In this document: piece after piece, positions 33,375 to 43,064 of the stretch
Layout: every line of letters begins with the position of its first letter
Position numbering within the stretch: the first letter of the stretch is position 1
Assembly: GCA_037127315.1 (NCBI GenBank)
Contig: JBBBDQ010001611.1
Span: 62,001 to 126,000 of the forward strand
Length of the DNA: 64,000 nucleotides
Reading direction: 5' to 3'
DNA from: Ascarosepion bandense
Taxonomy: Eukaryota > Mollusca > Cephalopoda > Sepiida > Sepiidae
The notes under the pieces: model-generated
Told to the model about the DNA's origin: nothing
Databases searched by the model: none
What the model saw: only the letters and a program-made list of their open reading frames with translations
Made by a program: the position numbers and the translations under genes

Positions 33375-36341
33375 CTCCCCCCTGGTCTCAAGACCACACA
33401 TGTGGCAAGGCGGACGTGGCCGCTTGTTGCGGGCACTCCTACGAAGGGGGATTGTCTGGATTTCTTCATCTGAGCTCTCAGAAGTGGCATCGGAATTATC
33501 GGCAACAGCGTCGGGGTTCGCAGTCGGACCATCAGACTCGCGGGGCGTAGGTCGAATCCACAGTTCGTCATTGGATGATTCACCACTGCCGCTACTTGTC
33601 AACGAATTCGTATTCAGGGCGGGCCGAATGTCCCTCACATGGCGTGGAGTACCATCAACCAGCACGGCCTGCTCACTGACGATGCCGGTGATTCGTCCCC
33701 TTCGAAAACTGGTGGTGCACCGGCTATTGGGAGGCTTCACCCAGACGGTGTCCCCTGATTCATACGGCCCTCTTGTTCCCCGCCGATCAGGCAGACGCGC
33801 GTCAATGCCCTTGATGCGCACTCGGTAGCGATGGATTGCATTGGCGGGTGCGCTCACAGCAGTCACAGCATCCCTCGGTGTTGCATTATATCTATAGACC
33901 GCTTCTGCAATAGTGCACGCCTTCCTGGCCGCGGTCCTCTTCACGCTTCGGTGGCACCGCTCTGCTATGCCGTTGCCACTCGGCACATATGCACATCGGT
34001 GTCTGAGCCTGATCCCCCACTCGTCTACAAAACGCCTAAATTCTACGCTGCAGAAGGCAGTATCGTTGTCCGTGAGGATCTCTTCAGGCGGCCCCCTTTC
34101 GTAAAATATGGATTCCAATTCACGGATGACACTGGAGGAGTCCTGGCGTGCCAACGGGCGCCAGATCGCAAACCTCGTCGGTCCGCAATCTATCAGTGTG
34201 AGGAAGTGCTGGCTGCCATAATGGGTTATGTCCATACCCAGTCGGCTCCAAGTCATGTCTGTTCCCAGCCGACCCCTCCGCCATCTCGCTGGGGCGGGGT
34301 CGATTGACTGGCATGTTTGGCATTCCTTGACCACCGCTCTCACTGCACTTTTTGACACTGACGGATTGGTCAATTGTACAAAATAGCATGTCCGTCTCAC
34401 TCCGGGGTGCCCACTGATGTGGTGTATTTCCCTGATTTTGTCTGCCGCCTCCACAGAGGCAGCACATAGTAACGGTACTGGCCCAGCTTCTTTCTTCACG
34501 GCATCAATCCATCTCTGAGGCACCCGAGTGAGCCTATCAGCGAGGTTGCAGTTTGAGGTGACAAGTACCACATCCACAGACAGATTGTACTCTGTTACTA
34601 GCTTTCTTATGGTCTCCAACCTCCGTCTGATCAGCATCTCGCTGGCCGCCTTGGTGCGCACCCTGGCCTTACCTGTCAGTGTGTTTGATATCCAGTGGTA
34701 CACGCACAGCGAATCTGTGTGTATGTGTAATTTCTTGACTTTCCACTGGAGTGCCAGGTTAATGCCTTTCGTCACCGCATCGAGCTCTGCCAGGTTGATG
34801 TGAGCAGCGTCATTCGTCGGTCGCAGCCAGCAGGCGTCCTCAATCGCAGCTCCGTTCTCCTCAAGCAGCACACCAATCGCCACAGAGCTCGCATCCACCC
34901 ACACGCTCAATTCGTCTCCCTGCACACACCAGTCTCCCTTTGCGGGGTCATCCTGCTTTACCCTTGCGATGGTCTCCTTCACCATGCGAACCAACAGATC
35001 GTCCGTCGTTTCATCATCCCAGTCTTTGGTGACTGCGCTTGCCCTCCTTTTTATGGTGCCTGTTGCTACACGAGTCCATCCACACACTGGTAGGTGCCCC
35101 ACAAGTTTTCCACACAGGGAGAAGACCACTCGTCTCGTAAAGACTTCGGGTACTTCAGGAACTGCAGTTCCGCGCCCCCACTTCAAAGTCCCCCGCTCCT
35201 TTCGAACTTTCAGGCCCAAGACACGGGCGCCATCCTCCAAATGTTCCGGGTCCTTGCAAATCAGGCCAAACTCGGCCAGTTTGGTCCTTACGCGTGATGA
35301 TGATACAACGTCTTCGTTCACGTATATGTCATCAAGGTACGTCGATGTCCCCTCTTTCATTGTTTCTTGCTGTGACAACACAGCGTTGACTATGGTCTTC
35401 ATTATTTGGGGTGCCACGTTCAGCCCGAAGCCCAGTCTGGTAAGGCAGTACCTTCTGCCGGCAAACACCACCGTCTGAAACGGCCACATCGTTTCGCTGA
35501 CCCGGATCTGCAGATACGCTTTTCTTAGATCCAGCAGGGACACATTGGAACCCTGCTGGCGCCATTCTCGTAGCTTGCTGGCGCAAACATCAGCATCTGC
35601 CGTAAATGCATCAACATGCGCATTTAGTTCGCGGTAGTCCATCACTGGCCTCACTTTTGCTTTGTTGTGCTGAGTAACCGCCATCAGCGGGATCAAACCT
35701 TTGGGAGGTCCAAGTTTCTCATAGGGGTAAGGAATTAACCAGCCATCCTTGATCCATTCACGAAGCTCCTCTTCGTATGCAGGCCTTATTTGGTCGGGCA
35801 CATGGTACTCGGCTACTTCGTTCCGCAATTTTGCTGGCTGCTGATTTCCCGACCACTTCCATGAGGCGGTCCAAGCCTTCTGGTGCTGGTCAAATTCGAC
35901 ACTAAAGTCTGGCTGGTCGATCCTCAGCGCTGCGCACACTGGGGTCCTCTCTTGAAACTGCACTTCCCCCGTCTGCGTTATGTGAACACCACCTAGGGCT
36001 CTGATGGCATCATAGCCTAGAAGCAGGTCAAAGTTCAGTGGTTTTTTGAGCGCTACTAGCGCCTCGACGTTGGCCGAGTTTCCTGTTCTTGTACGGATGT
36101 TTATCGCACCCACCCCGCAACATGTCCGCGATTCTCCACTGATGGTGGTTACCCTGACACCCTTCTCCTTCCAAGTGTGGCAGAGGTCTACGAACACTAT
36201 GGTGCGGGAGCACCCGGAGTCGAGGAGTGCTGAGCACAATGTCTCGTTGACATATACCTGAATGATCGGAAGCGCCTCTAATTTCTGCTTTGGGGAAAGG
36301 TCGACGCCGGCACCTTGTCCCCGGCCCCGTTTCCCGCACAA
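33276..36341 (-). CDS. pol: Pol polyprotein of the LTR element (PR-RT-RNase H-INT), 1021 codons
   Basis: The frame opens upstream of 36341 with no ATG there (the first listed codon is TTG), so it is probably made by -1 frameshifting from gag. Positions below count from 36341. Protease DSG at 41-43 with LLLGYDAI at 106-113. RT has MDYRELN at 234, LDLRKAYLQI at 270 and YLDD at 335-338. RNase H acidic residues are D483, E519, D543 and D602. The integrase zinc region is H641/H645...C674/C677, and its catalytic triad D704, D758, E794 has D-35-E spacing. All key residues look present. The tail has a Cys/His cluster: C979, C982, C990, H992, C1008, C1011, C1016. Codons 990-1021 lie within the 3' LTR. 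Confidence 0.9.
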   Translation of the reverse strand: MCGKRGRGQGAGVDLSPKQKLEALPIIQVYVNETLCSALLDSGCSRTIVFVDLCHTWKEKGVRVTTISGESRTCCGVGAINIRTRTGNSANVEALVALKKPLNFDLLLGYDAIRALGGVHITQTGEVQFQERTPVCAALRIDQPDFSVEFDQHQKAWTASWKWSGNQQPAKLRNEVAEYHVPDQIRPAYEEELREWIKDGWLIPYPYEKLGPPKGLIPLMAVTQHNKAKVRPVMDYRELNAHVDAFTADADVCASKLREWRQQGSNVSLLDLRKAYLQIRVSETMWPFQTVVFAGRRYCLTRLGFGLNVAPQIMKTIVNAVLSQQETMKEGTSTYLDDIYVNEDVVSSSRVRTKLAEFGLICKDPEHLEDGARVLGLKVRKERGTLKWGRGTAVPEVPEVFTRRVVFSLCGKLVGHLPVCGWTRVATGTIKRRASAVTKDWDDETTDDLLVRMVKETIARVKQDDPAKGDWCVQGDELSVWVDASSVAIGVLLEENGAAIEDACWLRPTNDAAHINLAELDAVTKGINLALQWKVKKLHIHTDSLCVYHWISNTLTGKARVRTKAASEMLIRRRLETIRKLVTEYNLSVDVVLVTSNCNLADRLTRVPQRWIDAVKKEAGPVPLLCAASVEAADKIREIHHISGHPGVRRTCYFVQLTNPSVSKSAVRAVVKECQTCQSIDPAPARWRRGRLGTDMTWSRLGMDITHYGSQHFLTLIDCGPTRFAIWRPLARQDSSSVIRELESIFYERGPPEEILTDNDTAFCSVEFRRFVDEWGIRLRHRCAYVPSGNGIAERCHRSVKRTAARKACTIAEAVYRYNATPRDAVTAVSAPANAIHRYRVRIKGIDARLPDRRGTRGPYESGDTVWVKPPNSRCTTSFRRGRITGIVSEQAVLVDGTPRHVRDIRPALNTNSLTSSGSGESSNDELWIRPTPRESDGPTANPDAVADNSDATSESSDEEIQTIPLRRSARNKRPRPPCHMCGLETRGECEHERATSGGSGKKRVRLCLACKAVICSKERK
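33375..33383 (-). other. Polypurine tract
   Basis: AGGGGGGAG on the element strand directly abuts the 3' LTR, as needed for plus-strand priming. It lies inside the pol coding sequence. Confidence 0.85.
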
Positions 36342-37021
36342 TCCCGGGCCATATGTCCGGTTTCATTACACCGGTAGCAGCGAACAGCTGTCGGTCGCCG
36401 TCTGCAGTTCCTTGCAATGTGGCCCTGGCCATCGCACCTATAACACACGACCCCACCACGCGGGCTAAGGCCCTGAGACGGTTTATCATCACTCGGTGTG
36501 GATTGTGCAGCGGCGATTACCGGATCTCTCAGCTCGGAATTATCCTTCATCACGGTTCTGGCTCGGTCCACCAGGTCATTAAGGGGCAACGAGGTTATGT
36601 TTGAGCTCGCCCGCAGGAGCTGTTTTGCTCCGGTTGGGAGCCCCGCCAGAAATTTATATGCCAAGGCCCGCTCGGGCAGCCCACCGAACAACACCGTCAA
36701 CTTCGTCAGCTCGGCCAAATATACGTCCACAGTTTCGCCAGGATGTAATTGTCTTGCCTCAAATTGCTCCCAGGCAGTGGCGGGGTCGATAGCAAACGCT
36801 TTGTATAGGGCTGCCTTGATCCTCTCATAATTCTGTTTTTCCTCAGCACTGAGCTGTTGATATACAGCGAAAGCCCCACCGGACAAACGCAGAGGAATCA
36901 CATGTTCAATGTTTTTGACACCAGACAAGAGACAATGCAGTTCCACTTTTTCCACCCAGTCAAGTACTGGGGTCGAGCCACTGAACTCTGGAATCAATTT
37001 CAGGTCGAACCTGTCCCCCAT
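36278..37021 (-). CDS. gag: Gag polyprotein of the LTR element, 247 aa
   Basis: Capsid-like region at about 1-165 (PEFSGSTPVLDWVEKVEL; later ARQLHPGETVDVYLAEL), typical of Ty3/gypsy Gag. Two CCHC zinc knuckles follow, at 193-206 (CYRCDGQGHIARNC) and 215-228 (CYRCNETGHMARDC), for RNA binding. The ATG at 37021 is only 15 nt from the 5' LTR, so the leader is almost absent. Pol overlaps its last 64 nt in the -1 frame, with a slippery heptamer in register at 36335-36329. Gag would be the main product and Gag-Pol the minor one. Confidence 0.88.
   Translation of the reverse strand: MGDRFDLKLIPEFSGSTPVLDWVEKVELHCLLSGVKNIEHVIPLRLSGGAFAVYQQLSAEEKQNYERIKAALYKAFAIDPATAWEQFEARQLHPGETVDVYLAELTKLTVLFGGLPERALAYKFLAGLPTGAKQLLRASSNITSLPLNDLVDRARTVMKDNSELRDPVIAAAQSTPSDDKPSQGLSPRGGVVCYRCDGQGHIARNCRRRPTAVRCYRCNETGHMARDCAGNGAGDKVPASTFPQSRN
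36306..36335 (-). promoter_or_regulatory. Predicted -1 ribosomal frameshift site
   Basis: The element strand carries GGGAAAC at 36335-36329, split as G GGA AAC in the gag frame, the canonical X XXY YYZ form. After 3 nt a GCCGG...CCGGC hairpin (36325-36306) or a larger GC-rich fold follows. Slipping by -1 enters the pol frame with no intervening stop. The spacer is shorter than usual, so the stimulatory structure may differ from this simple stem. Confidence 0.8.
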
Positions 37022-37024
37022 TAC

Positions 37025-37036
37025 GCCGAAATAGCT
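37025..37036 (-). other. Putative primer binding site matching the 5' end of tRNA-Phe
   Basis: The 12 nt between the 5' LTR and the gag ATG read AGCTATTTCGGC on the element strand. The complement, GCCGAAATAGCT, equals nucleotides 1-12 of the conserved eukaryotic tRNA-Phe (from memory of that tRNA) and ends exactly at the LTR edge. A normal PBS would pair with the tRNA 3' CCA end; none is present at the LTR edge. Primer use is inferred. Confidence 0.6.
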
Positions 37037-37479
37037 TGTTGCACACTTTCTTCTAGTGAGTGCAGAACCAGGGATCGAACCGCAGACCGTTGGATTTCAA
37101 TTCAACGCTCTCCCAGCTGGCTTCTTGCTACGCCTCTTCCTCTTCCTACTCCACTTTCCTCCTTCCACCTTTTCACTGCGTCTCTCTGCGTCAGCTTCAC
37201 GCCAAGAAATTGACGCCACTGAAAAATCGTCGAGTGAACTTGGTCGGTCAGTTTTATAATCCATTTCTCTACCCATAATCCATTTCCTCGGTCTATAAAA
37301 ATTCCCCTCGAGGGCCTCCTCTCTTTTTTCCTTTAGAATGAGCTGAAGGTGGATTATTAAGACAGAGGTGAGTATTATTATTATTTTCTTTCTTTGGAAC
37401 AGATTACTGCTTTGCAAGCCAGACACAAACGAACTCTCTTTTTTCCAGAGCCGCCGCTAGTCGCCCTTTCATGTTCACA
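37037..37479 (-). repeat. 5' LTR of the gypsy-type element
   Basis: Identical by eye to 32932-33374 at a constant offset of 4105. TATAAAA at 37258-37252 is the likely promoter for the genomic transcript. Confidence 0.93.
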
Positions 37480-37484
37480 TTTTG
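37480..37484. repeat. Target site duplication, right copy
   Basis: TTTTG, matching 32927-32931. The LINE sequence then continues (GTTATTTAAAATAG). Confidence 0.9.
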
Positions 37485-39120
37485 TGGTTATTTAAAATAG
37501 ATTGGATTAGGTCAAGCAGGCAACCGGTAATACCGTAACCCCGTAGCTTGCATAGGAGGCCAGAGTGCCAAACCCTGTTAAAAGCCTGGGAGATGTCCAG
37601 AGCAACCCTGCAAGCCTCGTCAGACCCATCAAGAGCCTGGAGCATGTACTCCGTTACGGTTGTTAGCAAGTCGACCGTGGACCTAGCAAAGCGGAACCCA
37701 TATTGCCTGTCAGAGAAGAGTTTTTGGGCAGTAAGATGTTGAACTATTTCAGCATTGATTATGGCCTCGAACACCGAATATCGGTAGAAGACTGATAGGG
37801 CGATAGTTGGATGGGTCCGAGTGTTCACCACAATTCTTAAATACAGGAACGACTGAAGAGAACTTTCAGCATGCAGGAAAGCAGGAAGCAGAAAGGCAGT
37901 AGTTAAACAGTTTAGAGAGGACAGGGGAAGTCCAGAAGCACACCTCTTAAGGACTATCACCGGGATTCCATCGTCTCCACTCGCCTTATGAGGGTAGAGT
38001 TTTGAAATTACTCGGGATAATACTGTCGGGGTAATATATACGTCGTGCAGCTTGGCCTCAGTTCTAATAGGGAAGTTGGGTGGGTGTACTCTAGATGAGT
38101 CAAATGTGGAGTTGGATGAGAATCTGAGGGCAAGGACTCAGCTTTGTCCGCAGATCACGTGAGAACCTCAAATTCATGGATTAGAGGAGGTATTGAGGAT
38201 TTGCTATTGTTCAGCACTCGTTTGCAAATCCTCCAATAGTCCTTGGAGCCGAACTTGCGGTCAGCTATGCGCTGTTGCATTCTCTCAGCAAACAACAGAT
38301 TGGCGTCATTTAGGGTTCTCTTGCACTCATTGCGAGCAGACGTGAATAGGCGCCCATTGTGATCAGATGACTGTCTCCGGAATAGACGGAAGTAATGTTT
38401 CTTCTGGGCAATGGCGGCTGAGCAGGCAGGAGAGAACCACGGAGAGGAATGAGGTTTTAGGCAATATTTCCTGGTGGGTTTGAAGGCATCATGACGAGAC
38501 CACAGAGGCACAAGTCATCAACGGGTAGATCGAACACTTTTCCCCAATGGACGTCGCAGTGGAAATCACGAAATTTGCCAGGAGGGCAAATCTGCGAGAT
38601 TTGACAGGCGTCAGGCGCAGAGGTGAAACATATATCTAGTAGTGAGGAATAACCCTAGGAAGTGAAGTGCTTGGGAAGCGAGTGGGGAAGTCCACCACTT
38701 GCGTAAGGGATTGGGAAATATCGAAGTTCATAACGTGAATGCCCGCTGGATCAGTAACAGCGTTTTCAAGCCACTTAGAGTGATGGGCGTTGAGGTCTCT
38801 GAATACAAATATGTAGGCGAATGGGTGGTAGGAAATAGCCTTATCTATGTCGTCAGCAATGCTATCTAGTAGGGAGCAGTCAGGAGAGGAGAGAGAATGG
38901 TAAAGAAAGAATAGGTAACTAACCGAACTGAGGAGAGACAGGTGAGACATATGTATTGGTGGTCAGTAGATTCAAGTGAAGTCACCCTACCTATGGGGTG
39001 GTGTTCGCTGACGTAGACACACAGTCCATACATGTGGACAGTGGAATCGTTCCTTAAGAGGGGGAGATAACCAGGGATGGAAAGGTCAGGGGAGGGAATA
39101 TCTGAGTTGAATGTAAACAT
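37485..39120 (-). mobile_element. Jockey/CR1-group LINE J4, 5' part
   Basis: Minus strand. RT start at 37475-37960 (FRFARSTVDLLTTVTEYML, VALDISQAFNRVWHSGLL), linker at 38155-38511, endonuclease at 38636-39120 (FRDLNAHHSKWLENAV, FPTRFPS). R4 sequence resumes at 39121. Broken frames. Confidence 0.78.
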
Positions 39121-39680
39121 CTTTCATTTCTGTGGACGGACGGTCATTTCAATTCTTGTCTTACCTATTTCCCTGTAAAATTTCTTAGCATCGGTTTGAA
39201 AAATCGTGTTTTGTCTGTAGAGTTTGATCTTTTCTCATAGCGTCTTATTCTTTGAACCTTCAGTTCTATTGTCTAGCCCATATTGTTTTCCTAGAACTGT
39301 ATAACATCTTCCATTTCTGTGGAGGGTCTGTCATTTCAATTCCTGTCTTACCTGTTTTCATGTACAAGTTTTTACATCGGTTTGAAAAATCTTGTTTTGT
39401 CTGAAGAGTCTTGATCTTTTCTCATAGACTTTAGTTCTATTGTCTTATTTATTTTTTCCTTAGTTGATAGGATTAGTGATTCCTGAATTTATTGCATTTG
39501 CAATATTACTGATCATTTCGATGACTGACGAATCTGTTAAAGAGTTTCTTTTGCGTACATATCTTAAAGCAACTACTGGAGAAATAGCTGTTACGAATTT
39601 ACGCTAGATTTTTACTTTATACAAGTTAACACAACTTTTGCGTACATATTTTAGTTGATAGAAGATAACACCACTTAATC
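39121..39680 (-). mobile_element. R4/Dong-like LINE, 5' segment with local tandem repeat
   Basis: About 150 bp of R4 5' sequence (CATTTCTGTGGACGGACGGTCATTT onwards; shown here only by its start) occurs at 39121-39273 and again, diverged, at 39300-39450. This closes the R4 copy split by J3 and J4. No open frame. Confidence 0.6.
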
Positions 39681-41614
39681 AGTTACATCTACTCATTTTC
39701 GAAAACCAACTTTTAAATTGAACTTTTAGAAATAGATTTTATTGAAAGGTAAATGATTCAATTTTCTATTTCCAGTAAGTGAAATAGTTTGTTTAAAAGA
39801 TTGCAGTTTTTTTTAATTCTTCAATTTTTCTCCCATTTATGTACGATCGAGGCATTTGTAAACAAAAGTCAATTCTTCGTTTTAAAACTTTCAAAAGTAG
39901 AATAAAAATCTGTAAATTTTTTTAGAAAATTAGCAAATTTAATGTTGAATTAATGAGATTTACAGAAGTATTATTCTTTATAGCATATATCTGAGAATAA
40001 AATTATTTCTTATAGACAGTGTTGTACATTCTAGCCATTCCCTTGATTGATGACAGCTCGACAGTTGTGGGGAAAGATATGTGCATGGAAATCAAAAAAT
40101 TTCCAAAATTATTCCCTTTAAGAAACCGTGAAACATGACTTTTTGACAGAAATTACCGCAAGCAAAAAAAAAAACTTCAAATACTTAAAAATTTAAAAGT
40201 TATTGTAAAACTGCGATGTCTCGATGATTTGTATTAAACTTTCTAATTTTCGATTAGTAAATATAGTCTTTAATTAATAACGTAACAGCCTAACATTCAA
40301 AAGACTTTGAAATTATTTGAAAATATATTTTGAAACTTTATAAATAAAAACAATTTCAAAAATTAAAACAGTTCTTTTAAAACTGCATGAATAACCGAAT
40401 TTCTATTTTTTCAGTCTATAATGTCTTTAATATGTATTGTATATTAAAGCAAAAATAGGATTAACTAGTTAAATAATGTCACAGTTTCATTGCATTTTTT
40501 ATGGAATGGGTGAGCAAAATGGTGGGAAAGGTAATTGATTATTTACACTATCCAATACATTTTGCGTTCAAATAAAACCAATTTTGACTATACAATTTCA
40601 TTTCGTCAAACGAGGAATGTCTATTTATAGAGGAGTGATGGGAATACTATAGATATTCCTTTGTTTTAAGAAAAATGAAAATGAAGACGATATTTATACT
40701 AAATATCAGTTAGAGATTAAATTTAGATATGAGAAAGAAGGATCGAAAAATTTGGCGGTAAATTTATTGGAAAGAAATAGGAACAGAAAGAAACAGTATG
40801 AAACAATATTAATGAGATCGTGTAAATAAAAGTCGGAACCAGGAGTTGGATAGATATTGAAAAGACAAAAGTTTTTAAGCGCTAAAAAAAGATAGGAATG
40901 TCGCGGAGAGCCATGAGCTTTAATATCTTCAAAAACCACGGTATGTACAAGGCGACAAATCTCAAGTATTTGCATAATCTGCCGACATCAGCATGATCGT
41001 TGAATAAAAAGTCTTTGAATAACCTTTGGAAGGAAGGCAATCTAATAATGAATAGGTAAGAATTTTCCAACGAATATCAATCAAAATCTGGTGAGAAATG
41101 AAAAGTATATAAACATCTGCCAAACAACAAAAATTGTAAGCAAGTTTCTTTGAATAACGAATAAGTTAAAAGATATTTGACTTTTTGTTAGTCTTTTAAG
41201 AATTAAATCTGCATACTAACTAAATCAAATACTTCATCATGATATTTTGACAAGTCTAAACAAGAAGACGTTTTCGAATCTTCTCATCTCAGGATTAAAT
41301 ATATAATTCTATTTGGAATTTCCAAAACAAAAACTCTTTACAGTGCTTTCGTAAAATCCAATTCATTAAAGGTTAATGACGTATTAACATAGACACACAT
41401 TCAAAAATATCCGATTTAAAAATAAATACGAAATACTTAAAAACCCATTGATAAAATAAATCTTAATAAATGACAAAGTTTGGTGGCTAGTCAATGTTTA
41501 AGCAGAAATAAATAAATTGGCACGAAAAATCATTAACTATTTATTTGAAATATGAAATGAACTAAAACATATTTTTCTCATAAATAAGTAAATATTAAAC
41601 CCCTTCTTAACATT
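39681..41614 (+). repeat. Upstream region of unit E
   Basis: Homologous to 11481-13299. Includes the conserved block at about 40870-41050. Fragmentary frames only. Confidence 0.6.
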
Positions 41615-41793
41615 CCAAAGTGAATTCTTTATTGAAAAGTACTAATCCTTTCATAAGACAACAAAGGGAATTAAAGTAAGTCACGTAGATATTCTGCTAT
41701 AAAAATCGGGCTCTCTCACATCTAAGTCACTTTCTTTGACAACGTTCAACTGTTGAATCGTCAATTTGTGTTCCCACAACACAGCACCACAAA
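41615..41793 (+). promoter_or_regulatory. Promoter and non-coding exon 1, copy E
   Basis: TATAAAAA at 41698-41705; exon 1 ends at 41793, donor GTAAGT at 41794. Palindrome and proximal block conserved. The intron 1 GT tract is short and interrupted (41985-42016). Confidence 0.77.
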
Positions 41794-42559
41794 GTAAGTC
41801 AATACAATTATTATTATCGCTATTTCGTTACATTTACATTTGTGAACAATTTTATATTCAGGCAGTTTTGATAAAATAGTAATCTGAATTTCGTGTAGGT
41901 TTAATTCTTCCGATGTCTTGCCAATTAATGTTTAAGTTAAATCAATGAATATCATGTGTGTGTGTTCTGTTTCTGCTTATTTGTGTGTGCGTGTGTTTGT
42001 GTTTGTGTGTGTGTGTTCTATATTTAACGTCAACTTTCCACAGATTCCATCTATATGGAGAATTGGTCATTCTTGTAATGCAATAAAAAAAAATTTGATT
42101 GGTAGCTACGGATGTGACAGGCTTCAACGTTCATGTCACATTTCGGTCAGTGGGAGTCTTAAGATATTTGTACGTAAATGAATGACACTAACCTGATAAG
42201 AAATTTATCTCGGCTCTGCTTTCCCAGGCTCAACGTTTATTGATTACATCAACTGCATGTCCAACATTACAGCACATGCTAATCGAAGTCATATATTTAG
42301 AGATTTACCGGATATGGCCGGAAAGGACAATTTACTTTTTTGACGTAAGCACGTGCTATCAGATAATAAATAAAATCAATAATGCTTTCAATTTAAAGTC
42401 GCCCTACATATTACTAAATTATAATGAAAAATTTAGTTATTACCTATAAAGAAATTCAAGACAACTTCCTTAACTCTTGCGAAAGAGTGAGGGTCTGCAA
42501 AACTTTTAATACCATTATTAAATAATATTAATTATTTTGAATATTTTTTACAGATCATC

Positions 42560-42997
42560 ATGTCTGGAAAACTCATCTTTCTTTTGGCTCTCTGCGTCTT
42601 TACTGCCTTCGCAGGTACGAATAATTAATATATTTTAAGTCATGCATAAATGTTTTATATATTTTATCAGATTTCTTTTAATTTTTTTAACTGAACTGTA
42701 ACTGCTTTGCCCAAAATATTCTTTTCAGAAATTCTGAAAGAGTTTTTATTTAATATGTAGAATATATATTCCAAATATAAAAACATATTTATTAAATAAT
42801 CATTTTACATTCTACATTCAAAAAATATTTTTTAACTAAAACTATTATATGATTAATAATGTTTTTGTTTCTTTTCAGTAAGCAACGTCATCGCAGAGGA
42901 ACAGCAAGAAGCTTCTGGTGAAGATGTTCAAGTGACTGAGGAGACAGCCACAGAAGCTGCCGCCGATGCCGATGCTGAAGGCAGCAATGAGTCATAG
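42560..42997 (+). CDS. Secreted acidic mini-protein, copy E (two coding exons)
   Basis: Exons are 42560-42614 and 42879-42997. Same 57-aa product as the other copies; the second coding exon appears unchanged base for base. Donor GTACG, acceptor TTTTCAG. The intron haplotype resembles B. Poly(A) signal at 43059-43064. The LTR/Jockey/R4 nest lies upstream but ends about 2 kb before the promoter, so the promoter itself is intact. Confidence 0.87.
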
Positions 42998-43064
42998 ACA
43001 ATTGAAATACTGGACATGATTACTTTTCATTTTGCTATTGTAATGTTTCAATGTGCAAAATAAA

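Larger units (their letters stand above)
32932..37479 (-). mobile_element. Intact Ty3/gypsy-type LTR retrotransposon, 4548 bp
   Basis: Two apparently identical 443-bp LTRs, a 5-bp TTTTG duplication, a polypurine tract (33383-33375), open gag and pol, and domain order PR-RT-RNase H-INT. That order fits Ty3/gypsy (BEL/Pao shares it). A gag with two CCHC knuckles, a separate pol frame and the RT wording favour gypsy. No env is present. The element is very compact: gag starts 15 nt after the 5' LTR and pol ends inside the 3' LTR. GC content is far higher than its host DNA. It is inserted in a Jockey-group LINE that is itself inside an R4 LINE. LTR identity and open frames mean recent, possibly current, activity. 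Confidence 0.9.

Noticed and set aside
33289..36492. Several 100-180 aa frames on both strands overlapping pol
   Set aside because: Shadows of the intact pol frame in GC-rich sequence; no domains of their own.
37007..37020. TGGGGGACAGG at the gag start as a conventional primer binding site
   Set aside because: It starts about 15 nt inside the LTR edge, overlaps the gag ATG and does not fit the tRNA 3'-end pattern with a G opposite C61; the tRNA-Phe 5' match abuts the LTR exactly.
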